Of a stretch of 64,000 nucleotides of DNA, positions 51,775 through 64,000 are shown piece after piece; the stretch's first letter is position 1, and every line of letters starts with the position of its first letter. The DNA is taken from positions 13,143,501 to 13,207,500 of the forward strand of contig JACDQD010000103.1 of NCBI GenBank assembly GCA_019843655.1, given 5' to 3'. The DNA is from Lethocerus indicus (taxonomy: Eukaryota > Arthropoda > Insecta > Hemiptera > Belostomatidae). The position numbers and the translations under genes are program-made. Under the pieces are notes generated by a model, which worked only from the letters and a program-made list of their open reading frames with translations, did not search any database and had not been told where the DNA came from.

Positions 51775-54700
51775 CAGTGAGGCTTAACGTTATTTTTATT
51801 AATTAATTTTTTCCATTTGTTAGTACTGAAAAAAAGAAGAAAATTCGGAAATTAGAAATTCGAATACTGAGTACTGTGAGCACATTTTTATTACCACAAC
51901 TGGGTAACAATAAATTCTTGCCTATTCATCTTAAGCGCGTTCCCGCAACTGAATAGCTGCGATTATTCAATATAATAATGCAGAAATGATTAATATGTCA
52001 TTAAAGCTACTAAAATAATACTTACCCCTTACTGTCCTCTGTCCAGAATTTAATCCCAGATCCTGAAATGACTAATGGGAGGGTGGCGGCGTACACGCTG
52101 TTCGCCTAACGGGGGGACATTCATTTTGCGCCCCGAACGGGCACCCGGTAGCGGCCCCAACCCGTTCTCCGGGCTCCTCCATTTCATTCCATGTACGAAA
52201 CCCACGGAGTTCGAGGAGATTTCTCTTGAACAAATGTTGAATTTCAATTACAAGCCGGGCGAGCAACGGTATAAATTAATTATCGAGCATTCAGCTTTCA
52301 AAAGTGCGGCTCCTTACACTTACTGGCATAACAATATATCAAATTTTCATGCTCTTTTCACACTTGACCATATATTTTAATTCTATTTTTTCGCAGCAAT
52401 GTTGCAAAAGTTATTATTTGATCATATATGTGATTGAATAAAAACTAGGTCAAACCCTCAGGGTCTTGTTAATATTACCAATTAGAACAATTATATATAT
52501 TGGGAGTGGACTTTTTCTAACATTATTTTTCTATTCATTCCACTCAATAGACGACGAAATAGAAGAAAAAAACGGAAAACAATATTGCTATATCTCGTTG
52601 TTCTGTTAATTCCTTAGATTAGAAAAATAGGAAGAAACCGACGTCGCCTAAATTATGATTAAATGCTAGTAGGAACGAAAATTCTTGCGCGAACAAAGCG
52701 ACTGTTGTGAGTTGTAAAGCTGCATTCAATTGGGCGACCGAGCCACTCGAGGGGGTTCAGAAAAAAGTGCACTATCTTACCGATAACATATGGGAGGAAT
52801 CTTAATTCGGAATATTCAAAGTGCTCTGTCCGGAAACGTGTCCTGAATTTGTTATACACGGCAGGGTTGACTAACTCGCACATGTATACACCGGGGATAT
52901 GAGAAACAGGCGTAGAAAAAAAAATAACAAGAAGAAAAACATAAAATTAAATAAAGGATCCTTTATTTTGCATCTTAAAAAAGCGAGGTTTTTTGTAACA
53001 AATTTTTGTTTTCTTTATTTTCTCTTTTTTGGTTGTTGTTGCGAGGCACGAGTCCCCCCTATATGCTCTGAAGAAGGGGTGGGAGGGGGGATTTATGAGG
53101 TCCGGCTCGTCCTCCTCGAGTAATCTCTTGATTTAGAACGGCGATTTGAAGACGGGCCCTTTTTCATGGGCAACCTCCATCCATCTAGTGGCACAGGCCG
53201 GTTATGACGAGCAATTATTTCTTTTTTTTCGAGAGAGAAAAAAGTATATTATAACTGGACAAAAGTCTCCCGCAAACAGTCTCGGGGAACTTTAGACGTT
53301 CGGATTTATTTATTTAATATACAGTTTAATAAATTCGGATGTTAGCATCGGAATTCTATTGAATGGATGTGTAAATATTTTTTACACATTAACATGGACA
53401 TTTTTTAGTTAATTCTCTCTTCTGAGTGGCATGTGTATGTGTTTTGCTCTCAATACTGTCTGGCTACAGGTTCTTCAACTTTATCTAAGTGAAAACTCTA
53501 TCCCCATCCTACCACGTGGAGGTGTTTGCGTCGCAGAGGTAGAAAACTGTAATCTACCTTTCCGGAGATATTTATCGCTGGGAAAAAATCTTCCTGCGAA
53601 TTTTTATATAACTGGGCAAGCGGTACTATGAGCTGTGAACTCAAATTAAAAGAAAGTGCAATGGGCCTATATTTTTTTGAGGAATACTACGAAGGGCGGG
53701 TATCTTTTTCAGTCTCCTATTCGTTCTTAAACTAGACATGTTTCTGTTCCCCGGCTTCTAATGAACTATTACGTCTTGTAACGTCCACAGAGTTACAAGT
53801 GAATATCGGGGATAAACCGGAAGTGTCCTAAAGTCATGCGGCACCAACTGTTTTTTTACATTTTCTTAATCGAACTCCTCGGTTCGGTCTGACACCGGTT
53901 CACAACGAATCGGCCGTCGAAAAAAAAAATAAAATCGGAAAGAGAGACACTGAGGCACATTTCTCATGACCCGCCTCCCCGCCCCTCCGCCACGATAATT
54001 GGGTTGGGAATAAATCACCCCGGTGTCCGCCTACAATAGTCGGAACCCGGGAGCCAATTTGCAGGTGAGTTATTTCTTATAATGGCTGAATTAGCCGGCG
54101 AGTAACGAGCGGCCAGCGCCCCTTAAATAATCGGACTCGGCTCCTACTCCGGGAGTCTGTTGGATTAACGAAGGTTTCGGCGTATAGAAAACTCTTAAGG
54201 CCTCAGGAAACTGATTTACGTTCGGGGGGCTGCTGTTGTCAGGGCCGACGCGAAAATAAAATATCTTGCGGAGGCGACAGGCGAAAATTATTTAATTCCT
54301 TCGGCGTTCCGCCGTTAAGAATTTCTAAACTGAAATTATGTAGTTTTTCCAGGCCGCGAAACATAATTATCTGCGAAGCCGCCGAGCGTGAAGTCCGGCG
54401 GTGTGGATCGCGGTGAAATGGACCGGCTTGAAATTCGCATTTAAAATGAATTCCTGAGTAAAATATTTTATCCGAAAAAATGCGCTCGGCCGATATTTAT
54501 GAGGGGATACAGTTGAATTTAATGAAGTCTCGTTTTCAGAAAGCCCCACTAATGTCGCCTTAGGCCAATTAAGTTTAAAGTGTACGGAGTATTTCATGTA
54601 AATGAAAAAATACGCGCTTGTCCTCTTATGACTTGTGGTTTTCCTGTTTCTACCGTGGGAAATTCGGGCCCAATTTAACTGAATAATTAAACTTAAAAAC

Positions 54701-57700
54701 TTCAGCTCAACGTTGTATGAGCCAGAATATCATGCGGATCATAATGTAATAGGCTGGGTCAACGAATCAAATTTGAATAAATACACTGTTGTGTCGATAG
54801 TTGCGAAATTTAAACAATGACACTTGCTTAAAATATTGCGGTAATTTCTGTAATTCTTTTAAGTAATTTCTGCCGTTAGAGTCCTTCGAGATGGGAGAGT
54901 TTTAACAAGCCGTGTGATATAGGACGGTGCCGCTACCGAATCCAGCGCTCGGCCGGCGTCCCGCCATAAATACGGATTACACGACTGTTGTAAACTCCGC
55001 CACTTCTCTCTCTCTCTCCCTTACGCGGACGTTAAAAGGGATAATCTCGAAGAGCGCTCGAGTGTTTGCTGTCTCGGAAATTTTTCTACCCAGCCGGGGG
55101 ATTAGTGCGGAAAATATACGGCGAAGATAATATATTAAAGAAATATTGAAGATTTAAAGCGATATCCGTAATCAATTTTTTTAAATCCCTCTCGGATCAT
55201 GTTGTGCTATCACACTGGGCTATAATGGCTACTGTATTATGAATCGTATAATTGATAATGCTCGTGTTAGCGGTGTTAGAACTTCAACGGGATATAATCG
55301 AATCTATTTAAGTAGTCGGGTTATATTTCTTTCCGATACAGAGCTTTGCTGTTTATGGTGTTACCAATATGAGATGGGGACGGAAACGAGAAATATGATT
55401 GAAACCGAGTATAATGTTATAGGTATATACTTATTATTAAAAAAGTAATAACAATAGTCAGTCGCGATGAATAATTACGAAATGGAGCAAGATCAATTTC
55501 GCCCGGCCAACAGATAGCCGGATAATTTAAACCGGCCTTACGGAATTCGATCGGTACTCCGGTTCACAGATAATTAGCTATACGTGTATCTGATAGCCTG
55601 ATCCTTATCCAGCAGGTAGGAGAGATCCTATCTCGGGGGGTTGGGCATTAGGAGGAGGCGGTGAGGTGGGGGCTGTAACGATGAGGGGAGGGGGTGTGGC
55701 GCGTTCGGTTCGAAAAAGTGAAAACCACTTCTGTACTGCGATAATTCAGCTGCGGGAGCCCATGCCAGGGGCTAATGCGGGCGCCTGCATTCACAATCCC
55801 ATTCGACTCCGTTAATACTCGGGATGGCGTCACTGGCTGTTGAGCAGACGAGTTTTCCCCTTATAAACGCGCTTATGCTCCCCTATAAAGAGAGATCGCT
55901 TTCGGATATTTCCGATATATATATTACGATATATCCCCTCCGCATGACCCTGAAATAAGCAGAAAGTCGTAAACCTGTTGGTCATTTAAAGTATAGAGGA
56001 ATCTGTGTATACTTTATATTGTACAAGTAAAGGGAAAAACCGTTTTGGCCTATTTTATTCAACTAAAAAATCATTTGACTTAATCCTCAGGGTTTTAGTA
56101 AACTTTTAAAGACGAGAGTCGATTACATGAAATAGTTATATACTAATAATAATATATGTTTTAATTTAATATTAAATATATCTGGATAAGCCGCTAGGGA
56201 AATGGAGAAATTGATTTGAGCTGTAGGAATAATAAGGGTTCATCAACTGGACGCTCGGGATTACAAGTTCCTGGGTTGTTGGTGATAATTAATGAGGCCT
56301 ATAATGGCCGGCCTATGCATTGTATTAGAGACCTACAATCGGATTAGAATTCGGTCCAAGCGATGGTATAATTTATGTACGCTGAATACCTGAAATTGGA
56401 GACGGTCTGCGGAGGAATCGATTTACTAAGTATAGAGTTGGGCTAACCAGCCGCTGTCTTGTTTTGTCCTTTATGATTTTACACCGGCGACTGCGAAAGG
56501 GGAATTCCGCCGTGAGTGATCGACTCAAACTCGTTCTCAAAGTGCTTTTAAGTTCCCACTTCATCATATTACGCTAGCAGAATGGTGAATAGTAAAAAGG
56601 GCATTTATTAAGAGGAAATAAGGGGGAAAAAACGTCCTCGATTTTGCTGTTTACTCACTGAATAAGCATTCAAAATCAACGTATTTTATTTATATGGTCA
56701 TTATTGATTGCTCTAAATGTTTCCTCAGTGTGCGGAGGATTTATTTTAATAATTGATCCAATAGTACTTAATGAATTATTAGATGCAGAGTTCACAACAT
56801 GTTAGCTACTCCTGGATAGTACTCACTTTGGCGACGAGTTCGAACCAGGCGTATAATCGTAGGGAGGAAAGCTGTTAATAAAAATTCTGTAATTAAACTC
56901 AGTAGTGCAGCCTATATTGTAAAGCGGCAGGTGCATCTCTCGGGTCTTATGAAGACATTCTTCTTTAGCCCCGAACCGTAATTTCAGTATTCGGCGCGTA
57001 TTTAAACGGCAATTAGGCGGTACTTAAGCCCGTCCGAACATTCCTTCCAATTTGGCCAACCGCCGCGCTCGCGGCCCCCGGACACCATTACGAATTATAA
57101 AGAGTGCGCCCGAGAATAAAAATTACCGTCGTTGGGGTCGTCCCCCCCCCCGGAGATAAGATCTGGCAAATGGGCTCTTAGGCCGGGACTATCGTTCTGG
57201 GCAGCGGCCAAATCATAGCGGCGACCCCGGGGCCACTAATAGGCGCCAATTAGTATAATGTTCGGCTTCTAATTTAGAAACCGCTCGGGACAGACGGGGG
57301 CCGGCCCCCCTATCTCGTTCAGCTGGCCGCGAACGGATCACCGCAACTTCGGATCTTTCGCCCACAATTACCCGCGTCCGGCTGTAGCTTTAAATCTTTG
57401 TGACAGCCACAAAAATGTTTGTTCCGTATTATTTTCACTCTGCTCTTAGCGCTCGCCTTCTGGTCCACGGGGGGACAACCGTGACAATTTTCCTGAAAAT
57501 TTACAATCAGTTTCGACATCTGGACTTCAGATTCAGAGTATAAAGCTTGCACTATTATTTCTATCTCTTGCCAGAGTCGCTGTCAGTTGACTACTAATCT
57601 CGTGACAGTAAACCGACCTTTTTACGACTGCGTTGCGTTCCAATTTCGGAGTTGTTCTTTTATAGTGGTATGTGGACTCTATTTTTATGGATCTTGATTG

Positions 57701-60700
57701 CTTAGTTCTGCTCGTTTTAATTTTCTTGTTTAATTTTTGCACATTTTTGTACTAATGACGCCAAGAGTAGAAAGGCAAATCATTGTACAATCATCATTAA
57801 AATAATCTACTGTTAACTCATGACATTGGCGGGAATATTGGATTGCTGAAACGTTGAGGTTTTATTATAAATATTGTTAATTTATACTTTATATTATTAA
57901 ACATTACATTATTGCATTTATCTGAGGAAGAAGCGTAAAAATTAAGCTGGTCACGTGGGGTGTAGGTTTTATATCGTAATTAGGAGTGTATGTGAGGGGT
58001 GGTCCGTGTGGGGAACATATTGTGACTGGAGCTAATAAAACTCAGTTACATTCAATTATTATACCAGTACCACGTGACAGTCATTATAATTTATACAGAC
58101 TTGCAATTATTAAATTTAATGTAGTGAAATTTTCTATCTCGTTCGCCCGGTGAACTACTAATAAAATCCGAAGCTGCCACCTTTTAGTGCAATATATCTC
58201 TCGGGATAATTAATATTCTAACGGTTAGACCTTCAAGTTTTCCATCTAGGAAGTTATGTATTACAGGAGAGATAATTCCCGACGTAATAAATAGTAGTAC
58301 ATTATTTACAGGGACGGACTTCCTGCGTGTACGGGGCTTGTTTCCAAAGCAACATAACTACAAGCATGTTGTACAACCTGTTTTTATGGCTCTACAATGC
58401 TCGTCTACAAATATATATATCTAATAGCGCGGCGTCATTTGATATTTCATTATATCCAACGTGATTAAGATGTTTCAGTTATTTCGCTCTCGAAAATAAT
58501 TTCTTCCTGTGAATAAATTATAGCGAGTGTGCTTCGTCTACTTCCACGTGACTTGAAAGGCATAGAATTGAGTAAATTTCCTGCGTACTGTTCACTGAAA
58601 CCTCGTGCAATGAGTCAGTCGGGGCGAACGGTGAAGTAATGCCGGAATAATAATTCATTAAGCGTTCGGACGCCCACACAAATTCGGCCTCGGCTCGGAC
58701 TTTTGCAAGGCTGATTAGGATTTGTTGTACAATTACCGTCCGGACAAAGTAACAGAAATTTTCAGAAGTAATTGTCCCGTAATGAATGGAGAGATACAAG
58801 GTTATTTCACTGCCCACTGATTCGCGCGACAGTTAATCCATTCTCAATTCTATTTTTCCAGCTGCATTAGCCATAAATCAATGTTCTTACGGATAATGGA
58901 AAATTTATAAGTACTAATTTCGTATATTCAAGTAATTATTTAATTGGACAATTAGCTGAAATATTTTTTAAATAGGATGAATAATAGTTTGCGACCGGAA
59001 ATGAGGGGAGTGATGACGTTTTAAATTTATTTTACGCTGCGACAATTTTAAAAGTTCACCTTAAAACTAAAAAGAAAAGTGGGGAATTCAGCATCGAACA
59101 AGCAACACAGATTAGGAGACGGGATAAAAGTTGACAGTTCCAGGTTAAAAATCGGGATTTGTGAGGCGCGGACCGGTAAAGTGTACCCGAATCAAGTTGG
59201 AGGGACGGCCTCGAGAGGTGTCCGATTTCCCATTAGAAGCATAGCTGGGGTCCAGATAAAGCCCAACAGACTTATCCGCCTGTGCGGGCCACTGATTTAG
59301 TGCCCTCGCCACGACAGACCAGTCCAGCTTGGACAGTGGAGTTCTAGAAGAAATATTCAGGAAGAAATATGAACGAGGAAGGCAAGAAAGGAATGTATAC
59401 ATATACCAAAACTAAGACTAGTTTGGACTATTAAAAAGTCAGTGGATATTATTTTAGTGAAATGATTTAAGAGCGTAGGGAGTCGGCGGGAATTTGAAAT
59501 GTCACAAATCTTAACATTTCGCTAATTTGGTACTACGCTAGACCAGCAACATATCCTTTGCTATGTTTCCATCACGACTAGCCAAACATCCCAAAAAAAT
59601 TACATGACATGAAAAGCAGACATTAAACTAAAGAAAAAATGAATCTGTTCCAAATACTATACTTTTATGTGGATCTCCATATCACCTATACCATTGTCCA
59701 TAAATCGAGCGCATTATCGTTTCATTATGTGTAAGACTGCTCTGTAAAAATGTTTGAAGTATGGGTAAGTTCAACAGGAATGAGTCTTAAGAACAGTGTT
59801 CAAATCTGAAGGAAAATCTCTGGCTAGCTGTGGGGTTTCGCACCGGGTCCCTTAACGAGCGGGGGTGCCGTCCCTTTTTACGATCCTCCCTTCGGGGGGG
59901 CCCGACGGGACTTCAGTGAAAGCCCTTATCTGTGAACCGGACCCTGAATAACTTAATACTGTTATTGGATCATTAAGGGGGGCCGGTGCCCCGGTGTCGC
60001 CGGCTAATGAGCACAAACCCCAGTCTAGAATTACAGACTCGGGTTATTACGCCGGATTAGGCTAGGTTAGATCCCTACCACCCCTCCGCCTTCCATCTAA
60101 CCCCGAGGCCCCACTTGCCCAACTATCAAAATATTCAGATTTGAAAAACAGACGACCCTGGGATACGTTTACGACCTGTAGTTGTGTAATGGAATCTGGT
60201 CGTATTATATTAACTGCCCTTCCAACACGTGGGTCCCTGGAATTCGGATCTCAAAGTTTAAACCGAAACAGGGAATACATTTTGAGATTCCGAGAGTCAG
60301 AGACGTCGACTTGATCAATAGGACAGAAAGATCGATGACGTCAACCAAATATCCATTTCAATATTTGGTAGGAAATATCCTACTTCTTATTTTCTGTAGG
60401 TCCCCTCAGTCAATCCGCCACAAGGATTTGAACCTGATAGCCAAACTATCTTTCAATTTGAAATTCATGTGCTAGTATCTCCACAATCAATATTGCTGAA
60501 ATGTGCAGTAAAATTCTTACCTAATTAATACCTAAGAATTAATGAATTATAGGTATCCCTCAAGCTCCGAAAAACTCTATAAAATTCAGTCCCCCAATTG
60601 TAATATATACAAATGTTAATTGTATTATATATTATTTTATTCAAATTTGTCGTTGATGTTTGCCAGTAGTTATGGTCGGAACCTACGTATGACTCCTTAA

Positions 60701-61948
60701 GTTCCAGACATATATGACGGCAACCGCCACTCTAATTTCGAAATATCAAAAACAAATTGAGTACTGGAAATGATTACCCGAATCTGGTAATATATTTTAA
60801 GTTGAGGGTCGTATACTTTTGTGCTGGATTGGCTCAAGAATTATTCAGGATTAGAGGTGAAATTTAATAAATTTAGTCGAATGTTCTTAAAGAAAAACCG
60901 GCCGGGCGAGTACTTGTTAGTAATTTGATAGGAGAGACCACACGTTTGATACTGTTTCAGGGCGCTGAAATAATTCCGTAAAATATTTCCACCCGGCTCT
61001 AATTTACGGTCGCTTGTCTGTCAATGTTATGCCCGTGACATGAATTCCTCCGCGTGACGGCTCCGTCTTTCAGGCGTACAGTGGAATGGAAATTGTAAAA
61101 TTGCCGTCCGCAAGTGAAAGGCTTAGAAATAGCATAGATATGAGATATATACAATGGGCCAAGGCTTCCAAATATTTGAATTTTTCATCGCTTTAGCGTT
61201 TCAAGCTGGACCCGCCGTTTTGGATTCTTGCCGTCCCATTTTTGCACTGATATAATGAGCAAGTTGTGAATTACCACTTCACTATTCCGGCGCCTTAATC
61301 GCCCACAGGAACTATTTTAAGTAGCCATATGTGGACCCCATGTTTGCTGACTATTTGTTGAATTATGAGTTCGAATATCTTGTATGAAGTGTTGAAATTA
61401 AATTAGTTTGTTACTTCAAAAAAGCAACAGTAATCCAGTGAAGGATTGGGATACTCTTGTGCCGTAACAGCGTTAATAGGTGCTTTGCCAGAAGATGACA
61501 ATTATGGCGATTTTTTTAACAATTACTTTCGGATGGTTATTGTTATGTTACAATATGTTGTATTGCTCTTATTGGCATAGTTTCGTGAATATTATTGCCA
61601 GGAATTGTGAAATTTCAGTACAAAGTCAATTCGATCTGTTTATAGCTGTCGATACTGGTGGTTCTTAATAACCTCTGTCGCCGGCCTATTGTGCATTCAG
61701 TGCTGTCAACGGCGGGGCTTAACGTTTCAAATATTTCCGTAGTCCAGTTGCGTGCGCTAATCCGGGCCCGATATTAATCATTGGGCCCTCGGGTCACGTT
61801 GTTGCCGCTGGGGGACCACAACCGCTTGAAGATACCAAGCATAATGGGTCGGTGAGGATGGTAAAGGGGAACAATAAGGCTCGCCGGACTTAGAGGGACA
61901 ATCGTTAGTACAATTTTAATGAATGACGATGCCTATCTCTCGGCAGGG

Positions 61949-61950
<2 letters not shown>
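51775..61950. other. Gene-free stretch
   Basis: No supported gene. The frames at 52075-52380 and 57319-57552 are the least random-looking but match nothing I recognise. A C10 run lies at 57142-57151, short CT runs near 55005, and GC-rich blocks at 52080-52160, 53900-54250, 57000-57320 and 59830-60110. CCGGCTAATGAG at 60000-60011 duplicates a 12-mer at 17743-17754. Confidence 0.5.

Positions 61951-62001
<51 letters not shown>
61951..62001. repeat. (GA)n microsatellite, about 50 bp
   Basis: A pure GA run of about 25 units, followed by a degenerate purine-rich GGGAGAGGG stretch to about 62040. It accounts for a spurious Arg-Glu repeat frame on the plus strand. Confidence 0.97.
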
Positions 62002-62005
<4 letters not shown>

Positions 62006-64000
62006 GGGAGAGGGAGAGAGGGTGAGGGAGAGAGAGGAGGCCCTCCCGCAGTACAATTACATGGGACCGGGCAGTAACATAGGAATGGTAGGACGGTTGG
62101 AGGAGGCAGGCTCTTTGTTTTGTTATTACATAAGCTCCAAATGTAAATCAGCGCTTTTGTCGGCGGGGGCGCGCCCCAATAAATATGAAACGCGGCTATT
62201 AAATGAAACTGAAGAGGGGCCCCCAACTGGAACAGAACAGCGTACCGGCGATACGCCGGCGACCCACAATTTGTTGCTGGGCCCGCGTTTACTGACCTTC
62301 ACAACCCGCCTTATTCACTGACCGACCTGTACTCAGACCGCTTCCGAGATATTTCTAAGCATTATTTTCAAGAGTTCAAGTTCGAAAACTTTCAATTTTG
62401 ATTCGCTTTCGAAACTTCGTTGATTCATGAATCTAGTTCAACCGGGCCAGTTAGCATTCCAAGGTAAAATCAGTCAGCATTGGATCCAAATACAAAATTT
62501 CGTCAAACTAGAAAATATATCGAGGGCCAACATTGGTGTATAACTAACGGAACACGTTAGTCGACGATAGCGAGAATTCGTCGGAAATCTTATTTTAATA
62601 TATTGATTTAAGGTAAACTATAAGAGACTTATAATATTGACATTTTTACAATTTTTTAAAAAAATATTAAGTTCAGTCCGGAACACATCGATCCTTCCGA
62701 TGGATATCGCAGTTTCAGATGTCCAGTTCAATACACGCATACGATTTTCGAGCGAACCGTCTTCCACATTTTCATTCATGTCGTCCGCGAAAAGGGAACC
62801 CATTCGGTTCGCATTCGAAGTTGAGGATTTCTTTCCACTTATCTCCTTTATTATTCATCGGCCGTTCTCGTTCGGTCGGCGGCGGTCGTTCAAGCGGCCA
62901 TTGTCCGAAGCCGGGACGTGATCCATTACGACTTTCGCGTTTATTTAAACTCGGAATTACCATCGTTGAATTTTACTCGAGTTATACCTTTTTGTTTCTT
63001 GTTCTCCCGCTCCATCCCAACTGTTCCGGCCTGAAAGTATTCGAACCTGTTTTCTTGTAAGTTGCACCCCTATGAAACTGGCTTATTCTTAACTCTTCCT
63101 ATAACAATATCCATTAGGAAGTAAGGCTGACAACATAAGCAGATAATGGTATATGCAATTTTATTAATTGTTGAAATATAAAAACTATTATAATGCATCA
63201 GAATTTCGGTCTAGTTTATAGATACAAATTCTGTTGGCCTATTCTACATCGTTGTCTGCCGACAGAATGCTGCTTTTCAATATGTGTACTGATAAGTATG
63301 CGTACAGTGATTTCCCTTTCTTATTTATACAGAAGTTTAAGAATCGATGTACGCTATCGAGCTATAAAGTATGGGGAGGAGTGGCAATATAAAACGAAAG
63401 TGGCCTCGCGACTGGTAAACTGGGGGGCAATCACGCGCCATTTAGTGAAAGTATAGTAGGGACAAAAGTGACGTGCATTAGGGGGGATGGCTCCGGGCGG
63501 CCAATCAATAGCCCAGGGGATTAAACCGGGCTTAAAAAGGCTTCATTATTCGGCGGGGCCACTAAATACAGTACTCCTCCCGGATATCATTCCCCGTTTT
63601 CCAGGGTTGGCATAAATCAAACGCCGATCGCTGCCGGTCAGTTCAGTTGTTTACGATCACTGGAGGGGCCGTGGGCCACCGCCTAAAACTTTAATGGCTT
63701 TCTATTTATAGGATCCATCAGGACCGGCGACGACGAGGAGGACCCGGAGGAGTTATTATTATGGCACCGGACGAAATATCGCCGACTATAGTCGATTCGG
63801 ACAATTAACTCGGGTGGGCAGAAGGATGGAAAAAAATAATGATCCAGTTTTGTAGAAATTATATATTATTCTTTATTCATTCAATTGACCGCTCGAGATT
63901 TATGTTTCATCTCCTTTTTAATTAAACCGAAGAAACATTTCGCGTACGAAATTTATATCTGAACTGGCTACAGAAAAAAATTAATTTAATGCTATCGTGA
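62002..64000. other. Gene-free stretch at the window end
   Basis: Purine-rich sequence, then AT-rich DNA with a GC-rich block at 63460-63780. Open frames of 60-130 codons overlap on both strands and none carries a recognisable domain. A gene whose exons lie beyond the window edge cannot be excluded. Confidence 0.45.

Overview
This is a gene-poor stretch of an animal nuclear genome, most likely an insect. The evidence is one recognisable bHLH gene of the arthropod delilah/taxi type, a decayed Jockey-type non-LTR retrotransposon, microsatellites typical of arthropods, and no dense coding, operon or prokaryotic signal. The order is not determinable from the sequence; a hemimetabolous insect such as a hemipteran is only a guess.

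Layout. Positions 1-10837 are AT-rich non-coding DNA broken by GC-rich blocks. A (TA)n microsatellite follows at 10838-10903, and then a further non-coding stretch. The one convincing gene is on the minus strand at 13924-13305: a GC-rich, apparently intronless bHLH reading frame whose basic region and two helices match Delilah (dei/taxi). Just after helix 2 the coding signal jumps to another frame, so the assembled sequence carries a frameshift (a real mutation or a one-base assembly error). A candidate poly(A) signal lies about 0.5 kb downstream at 12775-12780. From about 14 kb to 48 kb I find no gene. The stretch holds simple repeats, palindromes, hairpins and clusters of homeodomain-like or POU-like sites, which would suit a regulatory landscape around a developmental transcription factor; that reading is inference.

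At 48.2-51.8 kb there is a repeat-derived district. Two copies of a ~343 bp repeat (48208-48549 and 49996-50339) lie in direct orientation. Copy A is followed by two perfect CRE palindromes and a short ATGGCGGAC-initiated frame. Copy B is followed by a Jockey-clade reverse transcriptase relic (about 50405-51774) with stops, frameshifts and a missing core RT block. The remainder to 64000 is again non-coding, with a (GA)n tract at 61951-62001.

No tRNA, rRNA, CRISPR array or complete mobile element was found. Nearly all other open frames look like chance frames: they have low-complexity or random composition and no recognisable domain. I do not see a new multi-gene system. The points most worth checking are the delilah frameshift, the paired 343 bp repeats with the CRE/ATGGCGGAC block, the 54-nt poly-G tract and a 26 bp perfect palindrome.
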